A stretch of DNA of 64,000 nucleotides from positions 2,854,501 through 2,918,500 of the forward strand of contig JAIVEN010000012.1 of the NCBI GenBank assembly GCA_026686845.1, read 5' to 3'. The notes under the pieces are model-generated. The model ran no database searches. It saw only the letters and a program-made list of their open reading frames with translations, and had not been told where the DNA came from. This stretch comes from Adenanthera pavonina. Taxonomy: Eukaryota > Streptophyta > Magnoliopsida > Fabales > Fabaceae. Both the position numbers and the translations under genes were made by a program. How positions within the stretch are numbered: position 1 is the first letter of the stretch; the number at the start of each line of letters is the position of its first letter. Of the stretch, positions 22,696 to 35,127 are shown one piece after another.

Positions 22696-23371
22696 TTCTC
22701 CCCCTTTTGAAAGAACTCTCCTCCAAAGAATTAAATCACCATGTGGCTTCTTGATTTAGGAAACCTTTCCAGTAAACAAAATACCAAAGGATGAAATCTA
22801 AATAAAGGAGCTTCTCTTTAAAGATTGAAATGTTATCCGACTGTGGAAATCTCTTCCAATGAACAAAGTAACAATTGAGATGATCATTAAGCAAGATAAC
22901 ATTCTGCTTCTCCACAATAGGTAGTTTAATACATGAGTAAGGTGACATAAGGACATGATGAAACTGAGAACCACAATCAACAACCTCAAATGACATAACT
23001 TTTGTTGGTACAAGTTGTTTCCAAACTCATTCCTTCTTCAAGCTTTCCCTTTCTTGTGATAATGGAGGCATCACTTGAGATTGTCCATCTTCTTCATGCT
23101 GGTCAGGTGAAGAGACTTTAATGAGGGTGTCATCCTCTTCTACAATCACAACTTCAGCATTTTCTTCGAGTTCTAAGAAATTATCTGCAAGGATAGATAT
23201 CTCTTCATATGCATTTTCTTCCTCCATCTAAAGTTTGTATTCTTCCTCTACTTATAGAGAAGGCATTTTTACGCTCGCTTGTTTACCCCACAACTTCATA
23301 AGGCACATGTCTTCTGCATGCAAACTATGCAACCTCTCTAATGACCAAGACATGCTCTTTTTAATAGATTA
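22696..23371 (-). pseudogene. Possible chromovirus pol C-terminus
   Basis: Minus-strand frames 23227-23027 and 22996-22736 sit directly upstream of the putative polypurine tract of element F. The first encodes an acidic stretch (MEEENAYEEISILAD, EVVIVEEDD). The second contains two copies of a short motif, CYFVHWKRFPQSDN and YFVYWKGFLNQEATW, resembling the core of a gypsy chromodomain (WKG..-EATWE). The frames differ and no integrase is visible, so this is a truncated remnant at best. A captured host fragment is an alternative for the acidic part. Confidence 0.35.
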
Positions 23372-26300
23372 TAGTAACATCCCCAAATTTCATAAAGGAT
23401 ACCACTGTATATATAAAGATACAAAAATGTGGCATGGGATGTATGAAAAGATGGAAAAGGAAGTAAGATGATAATGTTACACGCTTGGTCCTTAAATGAA
23501 ATTAATTTCACATATGGTCCTTAGAAGAAATTATGCTTGGTCCTCAATTGGAATAAATTTTCCATCAGGTCTTTAGTAGGAATTAATTCCAGAACTGAGC
23601 CAAAAGTTATGCAATACATCAATTGAATATAAGTCCATCTCAAACTAAGCGCAATAGTATAAGTATTGTGTAGCTGGAAGGTTAAAGTTGAAAGATAGAC
23701 CAATTTGAAGTTAATAAAAAAGAATTATTAAAAATTGGTCTTTGAGACAAATTAGGAGAAAATACCCAGAAAAATAAATGTTTGCATTTTTTACCTGACT
23801 CAAGGGAAAAAGTCATTTCCCAGTTAGAAAATAAAATGTGAATATTGCATTCTACCCACAAGGAAAAAAGAATTATTTGCAATTTAAGTTGGAAAAATTA
23901 GTTGAATACAAGTCCTTGGAAAAAATTACAAGAAAGACCTGAAAGAATTAAAAATTATAATTTTGTTTTCAGTCAAGGGCAATTTTGTAATTTTTAAAAA
24001 TTACTGTCAAAATAGAGCTCGCGACAAGCTAGACGCAAAGGAATATTGCTTTGAAGTCAATTAAGTTAGTACAAATTTATAATTGCCATTGAAAATTAAA
24101 AGGTGATTATTATACCAAAATAGAGATTGTGGGCCCCACAAAATCCAATACAGAGACAAGAACAGTCTGTAGACCCCACCCAAATATATTTTGGGACAAG
24201 ATAATGAATTTATTCCAAAACTAAATTTAGAACAATCTTGTACCAATTAAATGACAATTATGACGAAAGTAATTAATTGGTACAAGTAAAATTTGTCAAC
24301 AAGAGTTATTTTGGACTAATAACAATTATGAAGTATTTTAGACAAAAATACCCTTCATGTGGCGTGATAAGCAGCTGGTTGGGACATGGTGGGAATTTCA
24401 TTAATTGATTATTAGATAATATTTCATAAAACTAATTCAAGTTGGCCAAACTAACCAAACACTATTCACACAATAGATATCTTTCCTCCAAATGAATGGT
24501 TAAGTGCTTTAAGTGAGGGTGAGAAGTAGCTAAAATAGAATGGAAAAGAGATGGGGACATAAGGGAGAAGAGAGAAAGAGAGAAGAAAAAAGGAGAAGGT
24601 AAACTCGAAGGTTGAAGCTCAAGATAAAGGTAAGCTTCTTTATACTTTCAAGCTAGTATTTTAAATGGTTTGTCATGATTCCTTTGAGTTTTCTTCTCCT
24701 CCTTTCTAAGATTAATTTTCAACCAAGCATGAGAGAAGTGGAAGGAAAGAGTTTCATGTATAAAAACCATGGAAAAGTAAGGTCTAGTGTTCAAAAGCAA
24801 GATTTCAAGAGATTAAAGCAAGTTATGAAGAAATTCTTTCTTTCGCTTTCATGAGTGAATTACAGCTAGTACCTAGGGTTAGGAAGGAGTAGGAATTTCA
24901 TGATTTTGACCCCAAAAATGGGTTTCTCATGGTAGAAAACCTTAGAAACAAGTATAGGTTTCATAATTTAGCTTTACATGAAGAAAATGGAATTTTTATG
25001 TGAGACTTTGTAAAGGAAGCCATGGAATTAGTGAACTAAGTGGCTATTTGATGTTGTATCTAGGTTCAAGGAAGCAACAAGGTAGCAATTGTCCTATTTA
25101 TGCTTTATATTATTATACTTAAATTTCATGAACTTGTTGCTATGCCATATGTTTATATTGATGCTTTGTGAGGTTTTTGTGATGATGGCTAAGTTGAATG
25201 GTGAGGTTTATGACCTCTGGATGTCAATTTTATAAAATGAAATTTTGTTAAAACTTTTATAAAATGCTATGGCATTAACTGTTTCAAATGCTTAATGGAT
25301 GACTCAATGATGTTTATATGGTTTATATGATAATATGATGGTGTGAATGGGCATTTGCTATTAAGATTCTTTGAATTTTACCCCTTCACATGACCAACAA
25401 CGATAGGGTCAAGGTATGACAAAGACCAAGGCAACACTAAGAGGATAGAGGAGGAGCATGTTTATTGAACAAGTTAAGCCAAATGTAATGTAATATTTTA
25501 GCAAATTGCATACAAACACATATAATGTTATGAACTTGTAACTTAGTATGGTTATGCTTTTGTGAACCTTACATGTTGTTATGTGTGGATTTAGAGCATT
25601 GACTGATCATTGATTATGTTTATGAAGTTTGATTGTGTAAATTATGACATAACTTTGTCCAAGATGACCATTAGTAACTAGAACAAAGGTACTATGATCA
25701 AAATAGAGCATTAGCTTAAGTGAAATATATGTCTAAAAGTAGATGGAACAAGCTTTCTATAGAAATAAAGAACACATAAATTGGATAAGTGTACAATTTA
25801 TGGCAAATTTTTGAAGTCAGGGGCCAAAACTAGATAATGTAGCAAACATTGGAACATTCACCATGAACATTGGAAATTTCAAAAGGTAATATAAAATTAT
25901 GAAGAGCTCCAAAAATTCAGTGATTTTATATGAAAAGATCTATGACTTAGGTTTAAGATGCCACTAGTTTGGAAGTAATTGGAGCTATATAATAAAAGAT
26001 ATATTTTTTTTTCTAAAACCATTCTAGTAAAAGTAATGCTTTAACCCTTAATGGTTCAAATTAGTGCTATGACATATACAAATTGAATAAATGTACAAGA
26101 AAAATATATAACAAGTAGACATTTAGGGTTTTTATATAAGATAAAGAGTAAAAGAATTGACTCAAGATAGAGGGAAATATGAATTTTTAAAATTAAGGCC
26201 AAATTCTGGGAGGATATAAAATGACCATTTAAATAGCGATTTTCATGCTAAATACTATATGAATTGGTACAATTAAACTCTTGTTTAATATTTTTCCCAT

Positions 26301-26535
26301 ATAAAAAATATTTTAACTTATTTTTTAAGACTGAATCACCCCTAAATGATTTTTTTTAGATCTAGTTATAATTTTTTAAAGTTCAATCGATAAAAAGACT
26401 TATCAAATGAACAGTAACATCAAATTTTAAATTTTTTATTTTAGTCTCTTAAATGATTCAAACTTGTAAAATGGTACAAATGGACTCTAATAGGGTCTAA
26501 ATCATGAAAAATATGGTCTAAAACTAATGTGTACA
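23372..26535 (+). mobile_element. Family-L LTR (copy C), about 3.16 kb
   Basis: Begins TAGTAACATCCCC, a damaged TGTAACATCCCC, and ends near GTGTACA at 26535. It aligns along its length with copy D read on the minus strand: tggtccttaaatgaaattaatttc, ttagtaggaattaattccagaactga, aactaagcgcaatag, atgaaattacaagaaag. It also matches copy A over 25810-26535. An aaggtaagc splice-donor-like site lies near 24628. Flanks are not duplicated (GATTA versus ACTAG), so the boundaries are tentative and it may be one LTR of a larger broken element. No coding frame is supported. Confidence 0.6.
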
Positions 26536-26591
26536 ACTAGAATAGGAGAAAATTCATGAAAACATCTTAGAAACATGACTCTGATATCAAA

Positions 26592-28856
26592 TGTAAATAA
26601 CGTATTTTGTCCAAGTCTCTTTTTTAAGAAAAAGGAATAATTTTTTAAATATGAAAAGAAAAAAAGTTTTCATAATAAAAAATAATAATTTCTCCCAAAG
26701 ATTGCAATATTCAAGGATTTATAATTTTCTCCTTTTTGAGATTTTCATAAAAAAAAAAAAGAAATAAAAATAAAAAAGGAAAGGAAAAGAAAAATTAAAG
26801 ATTGAGATTGGATAACAACAAGACAATGAGAAAAAGAAAGTAAATCAATCAAGTTTAATATGGATATGAAAGAAAAATAATAAAAGGAATTTTTGAGGAT
26901 TTGAAGCATTAATTGAGTGATTTCCTTTTGGCACTATAAATAAAGGTAGGAGGAGAGGAGAAAAAGCAACAAGAATCAAAGAAAGAAGGAGAGACTAAGA
27001 GACAGGAAGTGGGTACAAGAGTGATTGAGAGGAGAAGAAAAAGAAAGAAAGGAAGAGAGAGTTGGAGAAAGTGTCGGTTTTTATGAGAAAGCTTAAGGTA
27101 GGAAATTTATTTTCCTGTCCTTCATTCTATTTAATTGCATAGTTGTGGTTTTCTAATGGGTAAAACCTTTTTAGAATGTGATTCTATATCTTCTTCTCTT
27201 CTTAAATATTTCCATGGATCCCAAATTTGATAGTTTGAGAGGTCCATGAAATAACTTATTCACACCAATAAACACCTCACAATAGGTGGAGGTATGCTTG
27301 TGATATATATGCTTTATTTTGTTTTCTTTTCGTATCTAGGTTTCTATGGATCCCAAAATATGATATTTTGGTGAGATCCTAGAAATAAAATTGTGTGTAC
27401 CTTTGAATATCTTTATGAGAGATGGAGGCATTTCTCTTCATCGTAAACGAACTCATCTCCATGGGATTTTTTTTGTAAGGTCCTTCTTTTGTTGTTTTGG
27501 TTCTATAAATTACCAAAAAAATTATTTGCTTGTAATAAAGTGTCAAAAGGTACAAGGAACAGTTATTTGACTTATTATTATTATTATATAAAAAAAGATC
27601 ATTTCAAGAGATGTCCATGAGTTGCTCATGCCCATATAAGTGATTTGATACTTCAAGACTAGCTTTGACTAAAGGTGGCTCATCATGAATACGTGGCGAT
27701 TGTCTTGGTTACATCTCTGAAGGCTTTTGTTTTTTTTAATTATTATTATTATTATTTTGGACTTATTTAATCTTGGTATAAAAATAATATCTGGCCTCTA
27801 TCCTCTGAGCTTCCCCGGTTATGAGAATTATGATGATTGTAATACTAGTTGATACATCTTCTCTTTCAAGGACATTGAATTCGGTTGAAATGTCTATCCT
27901 CCAAAGTTGTGGTAGAAGGCATATATAATTAAAAAGGAGTAACTTTTATGTACTTTATAATGATGATAGTTAGGTGATTGATTACATTATTCTTATTCTC
28001 TCGTGTGATTATGATAATGTGATATTTTATCATTAAATAAATATAATTTTAATTTTTTGCCTAGTGGGGTTTTTGGAACCTTTGTGGGTATTGAGATCAA
28101 TAAATTTACCGTGTGTTGTGATGTGCCTCCGCTAGTATACTAATCAAATTATAAGTTTTTTTGTGGAAAATATTTTTGAAATCAAAATAATAAAGATTTT
28201 CTCAAATTTGATAAAGTTTTGCATCTATTTTAAATGAAATATTTCTTTATAATTTTATAATATATTTTCAAGTTATTTTATGTGAGGTTTTTAAGCTTCC
28301 ATAGATATATAAATTAGTTAGTGATCACGTGGGATTTTGGGAATCTTCATGGATTTATTAATAAGTAATAAATAAATAGCTAAATTGATTATATATATAA
28401 TACACATAATTCAATTTTGGAAAATAACAAATATATTTTTTTTCTTAAAAAACACAAACCCAATGATAAGAATTTTTACATTCGAATTATGTAGATTTTA
28501 ATCCTATAATAGGATACGTAGGCCCTAAACTCTTATTTTAGGTCAAGTTCTCTTTTGTAAATAAATATATTTTTTATTATTTAATTATTTTTTATATATG
28601 TTTTATAAAGGTAATTAAAATAATTTTAAACCTATATTAACTTTGTATAATCAACTTAAGATAACCGTTCTTATGAATTGGCGTTATAAGATACCTAACA
28701 CCTTTCCCATGACACAATCAACTCCTAAACCCTTTATGTTTCATAGACCATTCTTTTTAAAGGTTTTCCAAAATTTCTTTTTTAAAAATTTTGGTGGCAA
28801 CTCTATTTTACTTTATCTTATTTTTCATTTTGGAAAATGAAAATTCAAGTGTGACA
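26592..28856 (+). repeat. 5' LTR of the Tat/Ogre-like element
   Basis: About 2265 bp from TG near 26592 to TGACA at 28856. The first part aligns with 63171-64000 (cgtattttgtcc, ttttaaatatgaaaag, gattttcataaaa, ttggcactataaat). The left edge is uncertain by about 15 bp, because the clear match starts at CGTATTTT (26601). It is AT-rich with ATT runs at 27566-27582 and 27737-27756, and a purine-rich leader follows the TATA box. Confidence 0.8.
26935..26942 (+). promoter_or_regulatory. TATA box of the gypsy 5' LTR
   Basis: TATAAATA in ggcactataaataaagg, repeated in the 3' LTR at 63496-63503, with a purine-rich leader downstream and a splice-donor-like AAGGTAGG near 27092. Confidence 0.7.
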
Positions 28857-28858
28857 GT

Positions 28859-28877
28859 TTGGCAACTCCATTGGGGA
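28859..28877 (+). other. Primer-binding site of the gypsy element
   Basis: TTGGCAACTCCATTGGGGA starts two bases after the LTR end. Tat/Ogre elements typically carry TTTGGCGACTCCGCTGGGGA-like sites here, reported to match an arginine tRNA. The present site differs by a few transitions. Confidence 0.75.
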
Positions 28878-30122
28878 ATGTTTCAAAGTCAAGCTTATAT
28901 AAGTTAGTTCTATAGAATTTTATGGCCTTAACTTTATTTTAGTTACCTTTCCTTTTATTTCTTTTCAATGTTGTTTATCTCATATGATTAGGGTATATAA
29001 TATTATTTTGTTAATCTTTTTTTACAATACGAATAATGTCCTGATTGTATATTATTTCATATATTTTTCTTACTGGTATCTACTTAGTAGATGAGGGTTA
29101 GGTAATTTGTAGGTCCTAGGTATGTATGCTCTCCTCACACACTAAGCACTTACACATTCTCCTCACACACGTTTTGAACCCTATACCCGGGTACATGAGT
29201 ACCCTAAGCTAGTGAAGTTTGCAATGGTTCTCTCATAGAGCTTTTGGAGCCCAGGGAGGTTACTGTGAAGACTTCATCCAAGCAATTATCCATTTTGTAA
29301 AGTTGGTCCCCGTAGAACTTTCGAGTTTTCAGTGGATCAAGTTTGCTAATGGGGTCTTCACCTTTATGGTGGGGTAGCTTGGGGACCTTATTAGGATAAT
29401 AGACTAATCCTAAAAATTGGCACAATGATAGATAAACAATAGTAACCAACTAGTTAACTAATACCCAACTTTCTCAGGCCTAGGTACCCTATACCCTAGG
29501 GCCTAACCCACGATAGGACAACAAGGAGAGCATATTCTTCTTTGTCATAGTATATCATTATTAAAAAACATAGGAAAGGGTGACACACTATTGCCTTACC
29601 ATCATAATATGTATGTTGTCTTTGCCTAACTTGGTACAACACAATGATGGTGTATGCATTAGTAGCCTAACATTTGTCTATGGGTCCCTGACCCTAATAG
29701 AACATGATTATATTATATTCGTCATGTTAGAAATATCTCACAAAGAGATAATCTCATAGAGATCATGAAACTTTTTTTTATAATAAATTATAAGCCAAAG
29801 GGACTCATTTTGATAAAGGAGAGATTTTTTTTTAAAAAAAAACTTTAGCCACGTATTCATTTCAGACTTTTCGTAAGTTAATGACTTCTCTTCTCCTCTA
29901 GGTTGATGGGCCCTAGAAGAATTGGGAATTAGCTTTTCTTCCTCAAGTCTCCCATAGCAAAATCAATTTCATTAAATAGTAATCAATCAATAAAAAAATA
30001 GCAATTTCTTTATGCATTTAAAGAAAAAAGAAATTTTAACCTAAAAATTGTCTAATATTTAACTTGTTTACAATTTATTGAATTGTTCAACATTTTTGAA
30101 AAAAAAACTTGGTATAAAGGTA
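28878..30122 (+). other. 5' untranslated leader of the gypsy element
   Basis: No coding frame or RNA gene is seen. It is non-coding, AT-rich leader between the primer site and ORF1. Confidence 0.6.
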
Positions 30123-33100
30123 ATGGCACATGATAGAAACGTGAATCAAGGCTACACTAGGAAAGTCTACAAAGGAAAAGGAATAAAGCTTATTGCAAAA
30201 CTATAGCCAATTGAAAGCTTAATTCAATTAAGTCATCTTATTAAAGGGCAGGTTAAGGATGACTTCAAAAACAAGTATGGTAACATATTAGAATTATTGC
30301 ATGTGAAGATACACAACCATGCTTTGGTGGAATTAGGTCAATATTGGGATGCTTTGCTGAAATGCTTTACATTCCCAGATTTTCAAATTATGTTGAATCA
30401 AGTGTTTTGATGATTCTAAATAACTAGAGTTTGGAAGAAAAATATCAAAGGAGTGTAAGAGCATTCAAGTGAAGAAATCCAAGAAGAAATAGGTGAAAAA
30501 TTAGTTGTTAGGATTTCTCACTTTGTATATAGGGTAAAAGGCTTTGATTTTACTTACTCAAAATCCCACTATGTTTAAATATGTGTTTTTCATGTTATCC
30601 TATGTTAAATTAGAAAAACACTGACTACCAAACAAATTTTGAGTTGTTAAACTCTATATATCTCATTGAAAATTCGAACTTTGCTGACTAAAATTTGAAG
30701 TTACAAAGATATCACCTCTGACAAATTAATTTCAAATGTTGAAATTTGAATTTCGAGTTAAACATAGTTAAGCAAATGTGTAAAATTCATCTTAAGTTAT
30801 GTTAAAGTTTGTTTGATTTTAAAATGCAAACTGAGTTCAAGACAGTCCCTCTGACAAATGAATTTTGGTTTTCAAAATTTGAATTTTGGAATGAAGACTT
30901 GTAAGTCTGATTAGAGGTATCTCTGACAGACGAATTTTGAAAGTGCAAAATTCAAATTTCTTAAATTTGAACTTTTGTGCCATGTTAAGCTTGTCACTGA
31001 CAGATGAATTTTGGCCTACCAAAGTTCAAATTTCAAGTACACAGTAGAAACATGAGACAACTGTTAACACTCAGCAGATGCACTTTTAATATGAAAATTC
31101 ATATGTTTCAACATAGAATATATTTGACAAAATCAAAATTTGAATTTCACTCTTGAACAGACGAATTTTGGAAGTTCAACGTTAAAGCCTTTAGCCTATA
31201 GTCTCCATGAAATTCATCTATTGGCACCCAAAATTCGAATTTCAATGTGTCAGACCCATTAAGCGTTGGTAAGCATTGGCTCCCAAAATTTATCTGTAAG
31301 CATCCAAAATTTAAATGCGATTGGTGAACGGCTAGTTTTGTAAAGTAACCATTGGGTAACATCTCTAACGGCTAGATCTTGTGTTTAATGTCTAGTTAAG
31401 TCACAAATCTATAAATAGAACTTTATTTGAAGTTGTGGGTAATGGATTTATGCTTTAAATTATGAAATTCTACTGAAATCTTTAATTAAAGTCTTTTATC
31501 CACTTACACTTCATTTATTGCACTTCAATTGTCTCATTTACTCTGTATTAGAGAGTTTATCATTCTTACAAAATATTTTCTTCATTTGGAAGAAGAATTT
31601 TTTTTGTGAGGAGTTTTCACAAGGGATTTGGGAAACACTTTGTTAGAATGCAGAGTGTAAATCTAAAAGCTCTTAGAACATAGCACAAGGTTAAGTGGAG
31701 TAGACGTAGGTCAAGTAGAGTAAATCAAACCAGGATAAATCTCTATGTCCTTTATTCTTTTAACTTGCAACTACCTTTTAAATTTTGTACTCTATTTTTT
31801 GCAACTTTTACTATCACTATTTTGTCATAATTGTACAAAAAAAATTTTGAACTTCCCAATTCAGCCCCCCTCTTGGGATACCAGTAAACCTAACACATTA
31901 GAGGAATATGGTGCAATTCTTAGAATGTCTGTGAATGAAAATACAGTAGTATATCACTATCTCAGGCAATTACCAGCGCGAGAAGGTATAGCAAAAATTC
32001 CAGATGTATGCCTAAAAGAGGTACAAATGTCTTGCCCAAGACAAAATAAGGGAATTTCAAGAACTTACTTAGAAAATCATTTGAAGAAGTTGGTAGAAAA
32101 CAAAGAATGGGTTGCTTTCTGTCGAGTCTTCATACTGGCTATTTATGGAGTAATTCTCTTTCCATCAACATCAGGCATAATTGATCTAGGTCCCAGTAGT
32201 GTATTTCAAGCAGTAGAAAATCATCGGATTAATCTAACATCTGCAATATTAGCATAGACATGTTTGACTTTGACTCAATTCCATATGATAAAGAATGGTA
32301 AAATCCTGTGTTACTTAGCAAAGTTAGACATATGGATGGTAGGCCATCTTTTTGGTAAAGGACGTCACTTCTGAAGAAGGGATGAATTGTCAAAAAACCC
32401 ATTCAATTCAATTAAGAGTCAACCATCAAATGAAGATTTTTATTGAACAAAAAGAAGATTCCATCTTATGGAAATTAGATTGGTAGTGGGACAAAAGAGT
32501 TATGTACTGTTGCGATGACTTCCTAAACATACCTCTCATGAGACCTAGGGGATATGTTAATTATAATCCCTCACTTGCATTGAGACAAACACGTGTCATC
32601 AAAGGAAGATGTACAAGAAATATACTTTCGACATGGACAACCTAAAATGAAACCTTTAAGCCAGAAAATTAGAGAAGCATGGCAAAGGGTTGTGTATAAA
32701 GGAAAAGCTGAATTTGGGATACGAGTGGTGAATCCAACTCCAAAATATACAATTTGATTGAAGGATATGATAAATAGGTCAAATCTTGCTTATGCTACTA
32801 GAAATCCACTGTTAGGAAATAATATTAAGGAAATTAATGATCACTTGATGAAGTGCTTGGAAGAAAGAGAGAATAAATTGCAAGAGCTAGTAGATGCAGA
32901 TTCCCAAAATCAAGAGAAGTTGAACCGATTACGAAAGGAATGCATCCAGTTACAAGAGAGATTAGAAGAGAGAAAAAGAAAAAAGGATCCTGCAGAAGAT
33001 TCTGAGATCAAAAAATTAAAAAGGAAAAATACAAGATTGACAAGAGAGATGCAAGACAATGATGCAAAAATGCAGACCTGAGCCAGACTAGTCAAGTTGG

Positions 33101-33380
33101 TTAGAGAGAATGATACACTTAAGAAAGAACTTCAAGAAAGTGGGCCACGTGAAGAATTACAGCAAGAGATCTACATACTCAAACAACAATTAGAGAAGAA
33201 GATGGATTAGCTCACTTCGGTAAGAGGGAATACTTCTGAGACCACCTAAAACTTTATCAAAAAACTCAACCAACAGATAGAAGCCATGGAAAGCTAGAGG
33301 TCACTTTACTTGGAACAAACATAGGAAGCGAAAGAATGGATGAAGCAATGTAGAAATTTGATCATGCTAGCCAATTCCAG
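30123..33380 (+). pseudogene. Gypsy ORF1, DUF7745-like with coiled-coil tail
   Basis: Extra ORF upstream of gag, as in Ogre-like elements; its function is not established. It starts at ATG 30123 (MAHDRNVNQGYTRKV), has a TAG at about 30204 and reads LGQYWDALLKCFTFPDFQI up to the solo LTR at 30391. It resumes in register after the LTR with TLEEYGAILRMSVNEN, as the intact family reads, and continues through VENKEWVAFCRVFILAIYG to TAG at 32255. A further block (IREAWQRVVYKGKAEFGIRV, about 32670-32730) leads to a charged coiled-coil region (32758-33081; LNRLRKECIQLQERLEERKR). Many stops and shifts follow to about 33380. Assignment rests on these motif blocks, which match DUF7745 proteins from memory. 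Confidence 0.75.
30391..31895 (+). mobile_element. Divergent Sirevirus-like solo LTR in ORF1
   Basis: Begins TGTTGAATCAAGTG and ends GGATACCAGTAAACCTAACA, the same family as E1 but clearly older, 1505 bp. It contains the CAGACGAATTTTG and AATTCGAATTTC motif types, a CTATAAATAG box near 31410 and the cccccctcttggga end block. Flanks are AATTA and CATTA, matching at 4 of 5 positions. The ORF1 frame joins cleanly across it. Confidence 0.85.
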
Positions 33381-33542
33381 AATTAGTTAATGCATTTAGG
33401 CATGTTGAAGCCATGACTTCTCCTTCGAGTACTCCAATAGATATCATAAAATTTTTCCATTTATGCAATCAAGTTATAAAACAACTTGAGCATATAGCAA
33501 AATTATGACATTATAACGTCATGGAGATTTGCTATTTATATT

Positions 33543-34464
33543 TATAAAGGAAACTTTTGCACTTACTCATGCTATTGAGACTTTGAACAAGGATGGGATC
33601 CAATGTCCCTCTATTTCAATTGTCAACTCTATGTCTCCTAGTAGAATAATAAGGTTCTCATAGGGAATAGAGGGTGTTTGTGCCTAAAGACCCTTGTGCC
33701 AACATGTTGCTGGAAAATTCACTAAGTAAAGAAAAATAATAAAATAAGTAAATCAAATCTAACTATTTATTATTTTGAATAGGTAAAACAACATTGCGCC
33801 TCCAAAGTAGAAGCAATCTAACTAGGCACCCCCCTGGGGGTTGCATTCCTATAGCAAGCATTTTTGAAATTGCTAAATGGGTTCGTCTAATGAGAATGAA
33901 TCTACTGCCTTAAATGAATAAATAATTGCTATGGAGGCTTAAATGGCAAAAATGAGTGAAATGATGAATTTTTTACTATTGCTTGGAAAGCAAAAAGTAG
34001 TGATAAAGGAAACTTTTGCATTTACTCATGCTATTGAGACTTTGAACAAGGATGGGACCCAATGTCCCTCTATTTCAATTGTCAACTCCATGTCTCATAG
34101 TAGAATAATAAGGTTCTCATAGGGAATAGAGGGTGTTTGTGCCTAAAGACCCTTATGCCAACATGATGCTGGACAATTCACTAAGTAAAGAAAAATAATA
34201 AAATAAGTAAATAAAATCTAACTATTTATTATTTGGAATAGGTAAAACAACATTACGCCTCCAAAGCAGAAGCAATCTAACTAGGCACCCCCCGTGCATT
34301 CGTATAACAAGCGTTTTTGAAATCGCCAAATGGTGAGAAATAGGTTCATCGAATGAGAATGAATCTACTCCTTTAAATAAATGAATATTTGCTATGGAGG
34401 CTCAAATGGCAAAAAATGAGTGAAATGATGAAATTTTTTGCTACTACTTGGAAAGCAAAAAGTA
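33543..34464 (+). repeat. 460-bp tandem duplication between ORF1 and gag
   Basis: Two direct copies, 33543-34002 and 34003-34464, both start ATAAAGGAAACTTTTGCA and end near GCAAAAAGTAGTGATAA. They differ at scattered positions and by a small indel (around 33895 versus 34336). Each copy contains the gag start region ATGGAGGCT. The second copy leads into gag. Confidence 0.85.
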
Positions 34465-35127
34465 GTGATAATACTCCTCAAATAGAAAAGACAAGTTCAT
34501 CAAAGGATACCGAGAAGGAAGCTCAATCAATTCCAAAAATGGATTCAACCTAGAATAAGATGAAAGCTTTACAAGGTCAAGAAACATTTGGAATAGAATT
34601 CCCTAGTGAAGACCATACATACGCATTCCAAATTCCTTCAATAGGGGATAAAAATGATGAATGGAAGGAAGAGTTAGGAGAGATGAAGGACTAGGTGAAG
34701 GCCCTACAAGGAATAGATGTATTGGGACCGTTAGACTTGAAGAAGGAACTTTGCTTGATTCCCTTAGTCATCATACCCAAGAAGTTCAAAGTCCCAGACT
34801 TTGACAAGTACAATAGTAGCAGTAACCCAATTTATCACCTGAAGACTTATTGTACAAAAATGTCAATTTGGTTACAAGATAAAAAATTTCTTCTAATGTT
34901 CTTCCATGAAAGCTTAACTAGAGCTGCCTTGGAGTAGTACATACAATTAGACATGGCTAAGATCCGTAGGTGGAGGGATCTTATTAACGCCTTCATGAAA
35001 CAATACGAATTCAACATTTTGACACTACTCCAACCGAGGAGCAGTTAAAAGCAATGAGTGAAAAGACTACAGAGCCATTCAAGGAATATGACCAAAGATG
35101 GAGGATGGTTGCATCACAAGTTCAACC

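Noticed and set aside
26738..26790. A-rich run as a poly(A) tail of a LINE or SINE
   Set aside because: The same A-rich stretch recurs in the 3' LTR copy near 63325-63370, so it is part of the gypsy LTR.
31745..31895. Start of the 170-codon frame at 31745
   Set aside because: Its first 50 codons lie in LTR sequence; only the part after 31896 belongs to the gypsy ORF1.
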